64,000 nt of DNA from Undaria pinnatifida (taxonomy: Eukaryota > Sar > Phaeophyceae > Laminariales > Alariaceae): NCBI GenBank assembly GCA_012845835.1, contig JABAKD010000025.1, positions 14,041,971-14,105,970 on the forward strand, written 5' to 3'. The notes under the pieces were generated by a model. It did no database searches, had not been told where the DNA came from, and was given only the letters and a program-made list of their open reading frames with translations. The translations under genes and the position numbers were made by a program. This document shows positions 55,830-64,000 of this stretch, piece after piece (within the stretch, counting starts at the first letter, position 1; each line of letters starts with the position of its first letter).

Positions 55830-56165
55830 GTCCGCGGCAATGACCGCGGAACGTCCGTGAACTTCTGTGGGTGTTGCCACAGGCTACCGGGGAAACCCGC
55901 GGATTTCCACGGCAAGTGCCACAGCTCATGGCACTTCCACGGCAAATGCCACGGTTGTGGCCACGGCACGTGCTGCGGTTCTGTCCGTGGCACCTTCTGT
56001 CGTACCATCCATATCATAAGTCACGGAAGTCCGCGGCCAGCGCCACGACAACGCGATCATTAGCACGGACGTCCGCGGCAAATGCCACGGCAGTGTCCGC
56101 GGATGTCCAACCGCAGCAATTTCCACGGCCATCCGCGGCAGTCCGCGGCCGATGCCACAGCAATC
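55830..56165. repeat. CCACGGCA / CCGCGG word array
   Basis: Words such as TTCCACGGCAAATGCCACGG, GTCCGCGGCA and CCACGGCAGTGTCCGCGG recur with near-palindromic spacing. Confidence 0.75.
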
Positions 56166-56299
56166 CTTCGATAGTGATACACATTAATTGACATTTCCAA
56201 CTATTTTACCCCAGTGATGTTATCACGGGGCACTTCGACCGGTATACAGTATGGGTTAGGGTTTGTTCCATGGTTTTGAAAAACACACTAATGTAGGGC

Positions 56300-56735
56300 A
56301 CCCGGTGTCCGCCGGCGTGGCCGTGGGTCTTACCGTGGGGGTTTCCGTGGATCTATCCGTGGATGTCCGCGAACGTTTCCGTGGACAGTCCGTGGGTGTT
56401 TCCTTGGGTGTGTCCGTGGGTTTTGTCCGTGGGCGTTGCCTTGGGTGTTTCCGTGGACGTTTCCGCGGGTAACCCCGGCCTTTCCGTGGGTGCTTCCGTG
56501 GAGGTTTCAGTGGAGATTGCCGTGGAGATTGCCGTGGACCTTGCCAGGGTGATTGCCGAGGAAAAAATGTCCATGGCTAGTGCAATGGGCCGCCACTTGC
56601 CGCGGCATTCCGTTGAAGCCGGTGGAATGGCCGTGGAAGCAGAGGAAGATCCGCGGTAGCCCGTGGAGTGTCCGCGGTTACCCGTGAAACGCCGTGGACA
56701 TGGCCGTGGAAAGGCGTGGGGGTCCGTGGACACTG
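56300..56735. repeat. CCGTGG word array, roughly inverted to the preceding one
   Basis: GTCCGTGGGTGTTTCCTTGG, GTTTCCGTGGACGTTTCCGC and GGAGATTGCCGTGGAGATTG recur. The reverse complement of TTCCGTGGACGT occurs in words of the array at 55,830-56,165. The Val/Ser and Gly/Arg frames (S-V-G-V-S-V) are repeat artefacts. Confidence 0.75.
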
Positions 56736-57324
56736 CCGCGGTGCTCCGCCAAAACGACAAATAATGTAGCTGAAATATTGTACACCCCTCGAAACTTGCA
56801 GCAACATTCACCTTTTTTAGTGTGTCGTTGTCGGACCAAGAACTAAGCTTGCTGCTGTTGTCGCATAGGAAGCCGCTACCAAAAGATAACAATTAGTTAT
56901 TGTAGAACTCTTCAGATGAAATATCGACAGCAGGTGCAGGCATTGCAGCAGCTGTTATAGAAGTAGCGGATATCGCAGCAGTATCAGGTCAAGTGCTGCT
57001 GCTGGTGGTGTGGGCGTTGCAGCATCAGAAGGAGGAGGTGGTGGTCCACCAGTCGAGATACAATCCATTGGACCGGGCATATCTTTGCTGGTTGATGAAT
57101 CAAGAATGAGTGGGCAGTGGATGTGTATGTGTGCCATGGGCCGGAAGTAGCTGCTACAAGTAGAAACAGATCCTCACCTAAAAAAGGTGTGTCACGCAAC
57201 CTGGGAAGATCAGTATCGACCCTAAAGAATTCGAACTTACGCAGCTGACGACGTGTTTAGAAGATTTTTCCAAAGTAAAACAGCTGCGAATCGGCATACA
57301 ACAGAATTAGACTATATCAATAAA

Positions 57325-58600
57325 AATACAACACTCCAGCTGCGAGATCGAACATTTTTGTCGAAACCCATCTTTGCAAGCTGTGTGTGATACTCCGATC
57401 GGGCGTATTACTGTGTGTGTGTCCTCATTAAGGATATATTGGCGACTTCTCTTGGAACTACAGTGTAGCTTGTACCAGGGTCAACAGGGTGACGTATGTC
57501 AGTGTGTGCGCGGAAACTCTAAAGCCCGTTTTTGAGGGGGACAAAATCTGAGTAGTGGAAGGAAACTCATCAGTTTATCAAGTGTATCCTATTAGTCGTA
57601 TAACCGGTGAGGAGAGAGCAGAGTTTTAAAAGGCGTGGGGGCCTAGGTTTGAGCAAGAGGGAGCGGGGGGGGGGAGGGAGAGACGGGCGGGGCAACTCAA
57701 TCTGTGCGCGGAAACTATAAATCCTTCGAGGGAACAAATCTGACCGTTTTGGAAGGAATGCATCGTACAGCCAGTGAGGAGAAGGCGGAGTGTTCGAAGG
57801 GGTTGGGGGAGAGGGGCAGGGGATTTCCAACAGGTTTAAGTCGCATTGATGTAGGGGTTTGCTATACACGTGGATTGCTATACGCGTGGTGCTAGGTCTA
57901 GAGGATGGTGCGGGTAGTGGGGAAGAAGGGGGCGTTGGGGGGAGGCGGGGATTGCAGCTACAGCGTGGATGGCTAGAAGGACTACGAGGTGATATCCACT
58001 GCGTGGTAGTGTTTATTGCTCTGGCAGATTTCGATTTTTGGTAGGTCGTTTTAACAACAGGGAGCGGGGGCAAAAGGGGGGAGGGGGGGGGGGGGCGGAG
58101 CGAAATGAATTGGAGCTACGGCATCGATGGCTAGAGAGACAATGAGGTGGCATCAGCTGCCGGGTAGTTTTTGTTACTCTGGCAGATTTTGATTTCAAGA
58201 GGGGCTTTTAACACGTTTGAACAAAAGGGGTCGTGGGGGGTGGGGGGGGTGGGGGGGGTGGCGGGGGGGGTACGGGCGGGACAACTTACCATGTGCGCGG
58301 AAATTCTAAATCCTCTAAGGGGACAAATCTGACGGTGTTGTAGAAGGAATGCATCACTTCTTATCACCTCTCTCGTGGGGGGTGGCGGGGGGGGTACGGG
58401 CGGGACAACTTACCATGTGCGCGGAAATTCTAAATCCTCTAAGGGGACAAATCTGACGGTGTTGTAGAAGGAATGCATCACTTCTTATCACCTCTCTGGT
58501 ACTGTTTATAATTATTCTACTAGCAGATTTGATGTTATTAATAGGTGTTAAATAAAACACAAATTTTAGGTGTGGTACACAACGTCTTATATATATAGCT
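57325..58600 (-). repeat. Family A element, left arm with interior and tandem duplication
   Basis: Left terminus CACTCCAGCTGCGAGATCGA, CTTTGCAAGCTGTGTGTGAT, GGATATATTGGCGACTTCTC, and GTTTTTGAGGGGGACAAAAT. The interior has GGTGCTAGGTCTAGAGGATG and TAACACGTTTGAACAAAAGG. A 124-bp period duplication (58,259-58,498) is inside. No inverted right arm found. Confidence 0.7.
58259..58498. repeat. Near-identical 124-bp tandem duplication
   Basis: TACGGGCGGGACAACTTACC starts at 58,271 and again at 58,395. The following text through TCTGACGGTGTTGTAGAAGG and CACTTCTTATCACCTCTCT is the same in both copies. The lack of divergence marks a recent event or an assembly artefact. Confidence 0.9.
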
Positions 58601-58673
58601 TCGTGATGTGTTCTTGTACATGGGTCGCAATATAGGACACTTCAATGGATAGGTGCTACCATGTAGTTACGAC

Positions 58674-58932
58674 TCGTTCAACGGTAGCCCCCCCCCTCCA
58701 ACATTTCTTTAACAAAATCGCCGGTTTCGAAACCAGCTCCTAGCCGTATCTCCGGAAATACGTTGCCCCCTTGCCACCCCCCCCGACGTCATCGTTCGAC
58801 AGGTAGGTCCTTTGCAGACAAGAAAATGTATGAAATTTCATTTTTCATATCATCCGTCCTCGTGTCGAGCAGCCATAAAACGTTAAACAAAGGAATATCG
58901 CTGGTTCTTGGGGGGACTATCGTGGAATCAGT
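58674..58932 (-). repeat. Family C MITE
   Basis: Ends CGTTCAACGGTAGCCCCCCC and GGGGGGACTATCGTGGAATC. Inside are AAATCGCCGGTTTCGAAACC, CCCGACGTCATCGTTCGACA and CTCGTGTCGAGCAGCC. Confidence 0.82.
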
Positions 58933-58939
58933 TCTTGAC

Positions 58940-59620
58940 CATGATTTTACCGAGTCGATGTGGGGCTCTGACGTCGCTAGTTGTAGGACAGAGATGCATA
59001 TTTATTATTGCAAAATACAACAAGCGAGGGGATGTGGTCATTCATGCAATGTCACCACCATTGGGCACGCGGGGTAGAAGTGCAAAAAATGAGCGTTTTG
59101 AAGGAACGCTTAGTGTACCCGCGCTCAATTACGTTGCTCCGTTAGGCATACTTGGTTTGGCAGAGGTTGGGAGGCGATCATGCAGACGGCAGGTACGAAA
59201 TACCCTAAGTGATAGGTTGGTAGTGTGGTTTACCGAAATTTGAACACATCTGCCTGTACTTCCCTTTCACATTATTATTAGCTCATGTACAATTAGACTA
59301 TACGCCCATGATCTTTAACTTCCTGATATGGGGCTCTGAGGTCGCCAATTTTAAGGAAGAGATACACATTACGAATACAGCACGCGAGGTCATGTGGTTA
59401 TCCGTTTGATGTCACCATCATTGAACACGAGGGGGAGAAGTGCAAAAATCGTCGGTGTTTTGAAAGGAAAGCTTGTACCCGCGGTCAATGACCTTGCTTC
59501 GTTAGACATTTGTTATTTCGTTTGGTAGAGGTTGTCAGGCGATCATGCAGACGGCAGGTAGGCACGCAATATCCTGCGCAATATATTGATAGTGTGGTCT
59601 TTTACTGGAATTTTGACACA
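58940..59620 (+). repeat. Family G repeats, two tandem copies
   Basis: Copies from about 58,950 and 59,325 share TGGGGCTCTGA-GTCGC, GAGATACACATTA-type text, GTGGTCATTCATGCAATGTC / GTGGTTATCCGTTTGATGTC, GGAACGCTTAGTGTACCCGC and GGCGATCATGCAGACGGCAG. Confidence 0.75.
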
Positions 59621-60236
59621 TCTAACGACATCAACCAGTACACCCAGAGCCTGTGCTGATTCATCCTATCTATATAGGGATAATGTACAAAACCTGTTGT
59701 CACAGGCGACTGTGGAACAGAGTAAACCAAGCAGCAGTCGCATATCATCAAGGTAACGCACGTAAAGTGGTAGAGCGTACCGGGTACGTACGAGAACACA
59801 ACGAAACAAGCCCGACGATAGAAAAAGAAAAGAAAGAAAAGAAAAAAAGGGAAAATAACAAAAGGAAAGCAAAAACGAAAACTATTAATAGCAAATTAAA
59901 CGACAGGTGTTCTGAAGACAGAATAATGTGATGCAGAAAGATCGGCAAGGAAAGGAAAGTCTGGATGTTTATTACCCTCTTTCATACATATATATATAAA
60001 TATAAACTAGTCTATATATTAATAAGGGGAAAAAACACACCTCTTCAGGTAGGTGTGCGATCGACCACAAAACACATACCCTTTTTCAAACTAAACATGA
60101 ATCTATAGGTTCAAAATCAACATACCCAAGGTCCTGGCAACCAGCAGTATAATATTATCTCGTCGCTTTCTCCGATTTCTCATCAGTCAGGAGAGAACCG
60201 GTAGCACTGCTGTGCAACGTTCTCACCCCCACTCAC

Positions 60237-60417
60237 CTAATTCGTTTGTTGTGTCCAATCCCAAGAGTCCCTTCACCATCATGCCCACATAGGGGAACAA
60301 ATTTGTCAAGGTATAACCGTTCAGAACGTTACACAGCCCCAGAATCACCACGGTCTGGGTCGGGAAGAGGCACTTGCCCGGACCAGGTTCTACACCGGGT
60401 TCCGGTGTGGTAGGCAT
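60237..60417 (-). CDS. Exon 1, ZIFL-like MFS transporter (residues 1-60)
   Basis: The ATG at 60,417 opens 60 codons plus one base. An in-frame TAG lies about 40 nt upstream, so this ATG is the natural start unless an unseen upstream exon splices in. Residues 1-18 form a Pro/Gly/Glu-rich cytoplasmic tail. Residues about 20-45 form TM1, containing TVVILGLCNVLNGYTL and then LFPYVGMMVKGLLGLD, which corresponds to the FPYVGFMVKD region of ZIFL proteins. The exon ends in the sense codons for N-E-L plus G, followed by the donor GTGAGT at 60,236. The split glycine is completed by the first two bases of exon 2, giving E-L-G-F-Y-A-G, where ZIFL proteins have E-I-G-F-Y-A-G. Confidence 0.88.
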
Positions 60418-61760
60418 GCTCGCTCGTTCGTATGTATCTCGCGCGTTGCACTGCTATGAGCACCGGTAAGTAAGTTGAGTTGGGCACCAGGCACGTACTG
60501 CTGGAGTACAACTCACTCTGGGGTCTGGGGCCGCTGGTGGGGATGGTAATTCTTCACCACGCAGAACACTCCTAAAAATCTTCCGCTTTGCTGTACGTAA
60601 GTAACCGACTGACTGTATCCATCTCAATAGACCATTATTAGCACCTGCACACAAACAACGCAGCTTTCAAAATGAGTGTCGACCCTGAATTCGTGGAACT
60701 CACAGCTGACGACGTCCTTATACTAAGAATAACTATAGACTGGACTAAAATTAAAAATGGAGAAACATATGTACCTGGCACGAAGACGGGAAGACACGAC
60801 CGAAGTTGAAAAGAAAACAGTTACTTTTTTTGCTATTAAGTAATAATAATAGTGACGTAAGAAGCTAACTTGTAAATAATACAGAAAAGAGGCGATGATC
60901 GCTGCTCTCGTGATGGTGTGTGTGGCATACAGATATACTACTTGTGTGTCGGCGGCGGAGGTTGTGCGAAGTCAGCACCGAATCTCCGCCGGCATTTCGA
61001 GTAGTATTAATAGTATTAAATAGTATTATAGTAGCTGTGGCCGTGGAACGTGGAAGAAGGTCGAAGCGGGGCAGCTGATTGAAACGTTTGTTGCACAGCA
61101 GTATTCGAAAAGACAAGAACGAAAAGCGGCCCAACGGCAGCAGTAGCAAGCAGCAGTTAGTTGAAGTTTGAAAGTCTGTGCGGGCCCAAAGCCGAAAGGC
61201 TGTGAAAGAGAAACCGTAAAAAGCATAGACTATTTACGGCGAGAATAGACAGACATGGATACAAAATATAATAGTTTTAGGGCTGGTAGAGTTGTACACT
61301 CGTGATGGGGAAAGACCCCCCGGCGTGGCATTAACATGAATAGATTACTGCATGCACGTTGTCAGATAGTCCGGGAACACGTGGCGGTCGTTGATATATG
61401 GATGTTTGTACAATGCTTTTTGGTTCGACTGCTATTTTGCCATTGCATGATGCCCGCGGGTCGTAACTCTGACCGCAATACACCAACCAGCAGATAGTCA
61501 GTCACAGCAGGGGCGGGTTCCATTCTGTGTTCACGAGGACTGCCGTGCGTTTCCTGCGGTCCAGGCAGTACTGCAGACAGCAACCAACCAACCGCTGTTG
61601 TTGCCAGTTTAATTAGGGTCGAAAGTATTATTTCGGTGTTCACCGAAAGTTTCGATTTTTTTCCTTGATTTTCCCAAAAAAAAATATTTCGGAAAAAAAC
61701 TCAAAACATTAGTTCCCGAAAACCTGGCCTTATTTTCAAGTTTTTTCAGGAAAAAATAAC
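60418..61760 (-). other. Upstream region of the transporter gene
   Basis: Immediately 5' of the start codon, it should contain the 5' UTR and promoter, but I see no convincing TATA box or initiator. A family A-like short end (CAGCTTTCAAAATGAGTGTC, CACAGCTGACGACGTCC) sits at 60,661-60,717. No ORF on either strand has a recognisable domain. Confidence 0.4.
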
Positions 61761-61766
61761 TACTAC

Positions 61767-62175
61767 CAGGGCTTTTCACGGGTCATGACCCGACCAGCGG
61801 GTCGGGTCAAGGGGGTTTTAAAATCTCGCGGGTCGGGTCGGGTCGGGGGTCACAACACTTTAATATCTCACGGGTCGGGTCGGGTCGGGTCGGGTCAAGA
61901 GGTTGTTAAACTCTCGTGGGTCGGGTCGGGTCGGGTCAATAGGCTTCAAATCTCGCGGGTCGGGTCGGGTCGGGTCAAGAGGTTCAAAACCTCGCGGGTC
62001 GGGTCCGGTCCGGTCAAAATTTCAAATCTCGCGGGTCGGGTCGGGTCGGGTCAAGAGGTTTGCAAAATCTCGCGGGTCGGGTGGGGTCATGACCTGCGAG
62101 ATACGGGTCACTCGTGGGTCAAGCCATCATGACCCGCGAGTTGTTTTCGGCTCACCCGCGGGTCAAACCCGCGGG
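61767..62175 (+). repeat. GGGTC word array with hAT-like left terminus
   Basis: Begins CAGGGCTTTTCACGGGTCAT then GACCCGACC. Then CTCGCGGGTCGGGTCGGGTC repeats with spacers AAGAGGTT-AAA about every 60 bp, seven or eight times. Guanine runs of three separated by two bases fit G-quadruplex rules. Confidence 0.8.
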
Positions 62176-62429
62176 ATTGGCCGGCGGATCCCGCCTGTTT
62201 CAAACGTACAGCTGAGGGCCGTTGCCGTGCAGGCACCCCGCGGGTCCGACCCACGGATCCGTAGATTATACTAAACTTACCGCTTCCTGCCTCTCTCGTG
62301 CGGATGCTCCGATCACATGCCATCACAGCGTGTAGAACAAAAAATTGCCAGGCAGTGCCTCTAGCTACTCGTACCAAGGCATACATTGTGACGCGAATTC
62401 CGTGCCGGCTGAAGCCGTAACAGTAGTAG

Positions 62430-62955
62430 TAGCAATAATACGGCTATGCCAGTACGAAATGTGACCAAACGTAAAAAGGTAAGGGCACAGTCGTCGTCGA
62501 AGCAGCAGCAGCACCGGCAGCAGAAAGCACCAGCAGGAGACCCCTGATTCTCGTGGATCGCAGCCCCTGCTGATAGATCCACCGCCACAGTTGTGGGCTT
62601 GCTGATGCAGGCGGCTCAACTAGGCTACTTGCCGAGGCCGGACACTGCATAGACTAGATAGATAGGTAGAAGATAGATACAACAGTAGTGGTATGTAGCA
62701 GCTAGCTCGAGAGTTATCATACCAGACAAGTACCAATACGAAGTGCGACCAAACGTAAAAAATCAAGAGTAGTCGTCGTCGAAGCAGCAGCAGCAGCAGC
62801 AAAGCAGCGGCAGCCTGGCAGCAGCAAACACCAGCAGCAGACAACGCATCCTCGCGAATCGCAGCCCCTGCTGACAGATCCACGGACCCCGTGGTGAGCT
62901 TGCTGCCGAAGGCGGCTCAGCTAGGCTGCTTGCCGGGGCCGGAGACTGCATAGGT
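62430..62955. repeat. Two-copy tandem duplication, about 300-bp period
   Basis: Copies at 62,430-62,650 and 62,730-62,955 share GTGACCAAACGTAAAAA / GCGACCAAACGTAAAAA, GTCGTCGTCGAAGCAGCAGC, AGCAGGAGACCCCTGATTCT / AGCAGCAGACAACGCATCCT, ATCGCAGCCCCTGCTGA, GAGCTTGCTG and GGAGACTGCATAG. CAG-repeat length differs between copies. Confidence 0.8.
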
Positions 62956-63179
62956 AGCTAGCTCGCTCGTCGGGTCGCTCGTCGGGTCGCCCGGTTATGC
63001 GGGTGTGGCTAATTGGTCATTCGTGTGGGTTGCGGTTTCTGTCTTATTTTTCGCGCGAACACCATAAAATGCTGCTGCAAACAATACCGGTAGAAAGAAC
63101 CGTAGAACACGACATTCTAGGAAACGTACGAGGGACCATGGACCAACCAACCGACCGACATATACATGCTGTGACCCGT

Positions 63180-63569
63180 GACTTTTCGACTTTGATCCGT
63201 GAGAAATGTCACGGGTCAAATCGACCTGACCCGCATGAAACCCGCATCTCGCGGGTCACCCGGATTATAGCGGGTCGGATGGGGTCGGGTCAGGAGGATT
63301 TCCAAATCTCGCGGGTCGGGTCGGGTCAAGCCAAGAGGCTTTCAAAATCTTGGTCGGGTCGGGTCGGGTCCGGAAGTTTTCAAAATCTCGCGGGTCGGGC
63401 CGGGTCGGGTCAAGACGCCACGAAATTCTCGCGGGTCGGGTCGGGTCGGGCCTAGTCGGGTCGAGACGTCTCGAAATTCTCACGGGTCGGGTCGGGTCAG
63501 CTGATCCGACCCGACCCGACCCGACCCGACCCGACCCGCGAGATTTGACCCGACCCGTGAAAAGCCCTG
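63180..63569 (+). repeat. GGGTC word array with hAT-like right terminus
   Basis: CTCGCGGGTCGGGTCGGGTC words recur, then switch to GACCCGACCCGACCCGACCC (63,505-63,555), and end GACCCGTGAAAAGCCCTG. This end is the inverse of CAGGGCTTTTCACGGGTC at 61,767. Flanks ACTACTAC and AAAATTAG do not match, so the two ends may belong to different insertions. Confidence 0.75.
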
Positions 63570-64000
63570 AAAATTAGGTACAAGCGTGCAGAGGTTCGGG
63601 CAGCCGCACCGCTCGATCTGTGTCACCCTTCGCCAGCGGACGAAACTGAGCAGGGCCGTTTCCAAGGTCATTGGCAAGTCATAGCTGATCGCGGAAGGCG
63701 CAGTGGGCGGGTTCCGACCTGAAGCCGGACTGCTCTTCCGAGCTTGGAATAAGGAAAAAAAAAAAAATCGACTTCGTGGTTCGCTTTTAAACGGCCAAAT
63801 ACGACGTTTAAAAAAATGTCCCAAAAAAAAAAGTTCCCCTTCAGATTTTTTTTTTTTCTCCGCATTGCCGAACTTTTTTTTTCTCGGACTTGGCGGCAAT
63901 CGCTTCCGCTTGGTCGAATTAGGGGGGGTAGAGCCACTCAGAAAGTTGTTCAGACAAAAACTCGAGCCCGGAACCGAGAATAAAAAATCCTAGGAAATTT
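63570..64000. other. No recognisable feature
   Basis: Short overlapping frames on both strands around A and T homopolymer runs. No domain or repeat family identified. Confidence 0.4.

Larger units (their letters stand above)
20416..60236 (-). other. Intron 1 (about 39.8 kb), phase 1
   Basis: It begins GTGAGT at 60,236 and ends CCAAATAG at 20,416, on the minus strand. The phase-1 borders rebuild a glycine codon at a conserved position. Its content is almost wholly repeats, described separately, with no second convincing host gene inside. The acceptor side carries a degenerate CCCTAA-like run (plus-strand 20,455-20,535). Caveat: if exons 1 and 2 come from different gene copies or a mis-join, the intron would be an artefact. 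The protein continuity at the junction argues against that. Confidence 0.7.
1..60417 (-). other. Gene locus: ZIFL-like MFS transporter, 3' end outside window
   Basis: Six exons on the minus strand join into one MFS protein whose order and spacing follow plant ZIFL proteins: TM1 with its FPYVG motif, FYAG leading into motif A (DHVGRKP), the RLILGL segment of TM4, GTGIGG/LAQP of TM5, a central cytoplasmic loop, TM7, then the FPP turn of TM8. Intron phases are 1, 2, 1, 2, then 0 into exon 5, 0 out of it and 0 out of exon 6. Plant members are 12-helix proton-coupled antiporters of vacuolar or plasma membrane linked to zinc, nicotianamine, potassium or auxin movement; the substrate here cannot be read. 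TM6, the TM7-TM8 junction and everything after TM9 are missing from my model. Membership of the MFS is near certain; the ZIFL assignment is strong but made by eye. Confidence 0.85.

Noticed and set aside
61785-63577. Open frames of 75-150 codons in the GGGTC arrays
   Set aside because: R-V-G-S-G and similar peptides are translations of the array word, open in several frames at once.
1-64000. CRISPR arrays, bacterial operons, rRNA
   Set aside because: No regularly spaced identical short repeats with unique spacers, no ribosome-binding-site-led gene runs and no conserved rRNA text were seen.

Overview
This is nuclear DNA of a eukaryote. There are no prokaryote-type ORFs. What coding sequence I recognise is split into short exons with GT-AG borders, and the rest is saturated with small dispersed repeats. 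A decayed non-LTR retrotransposon end, repeat-rich introns and mixed base composition would suit a stramenopile, most likely a brown alga with an expanded genome. That placement is an inference, not proven.

The main content is one gene on the minus strand, reading from about 60.4 kb down past the left edge. Six exons can be joined by eye: 60,417-60,237 (start codon, TM1), 20,415-20,232 (TM2-TM3, motif A), 18,789-18,686 (TM4), 13,995-13,890 (TM5), 6,585-6,253 (central loop, start of TM7) and 758-537 (TM8-TM9). Codons split by the first three introns are restored exactly, and the protein follows plant ZINC INDUCED FACILITATOR-LIKE (ZIFL) transporters almost without gaps over the first 190 residues. 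The gene is therefore a major facilitator superfamily (MFS) proton-coupled transporter. If exons 1 and 2 belong together, intron 1 is 39.8 kb. Two further exons, for TM6 and for the TM7-TM8 turn, are required by homology (the first also by reading phase) but I could not find them. The C-terminal exons lie beyond position 1.

Layout: 1-20.4 kb holds exons 2-6 and introns full of roughly 250-bp MITE-like elements (families B, C, D and H), a 180-bp satellite (1.37-2.65 kb) and an ATAGT pentamer array (8.36-8.70 kb). Decayed copies of exon 2 flank the real exon 2, and decayed copies of the start of exon 5 lie upstream of it. 20.4-60.2 kb is intron 1. It holds tRNA-derived SINE-like units, hAT-like elements filled with CGGGA, CGGGT or CGGGC word arrays, a 1.5-kb element with long inverted ends, a LINE relic at 51.2-52.1 kb, several short tandem duplications and a few orphan coding-like fragments. 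60.4-64 kb is upstream of the gene and ends in a GGGTC array region.

I see no autonomous transposase, rRNA, CRISPR array or complete functional tRNA. Repeat borders are by-eye estimates unless an exact motif is quoted.
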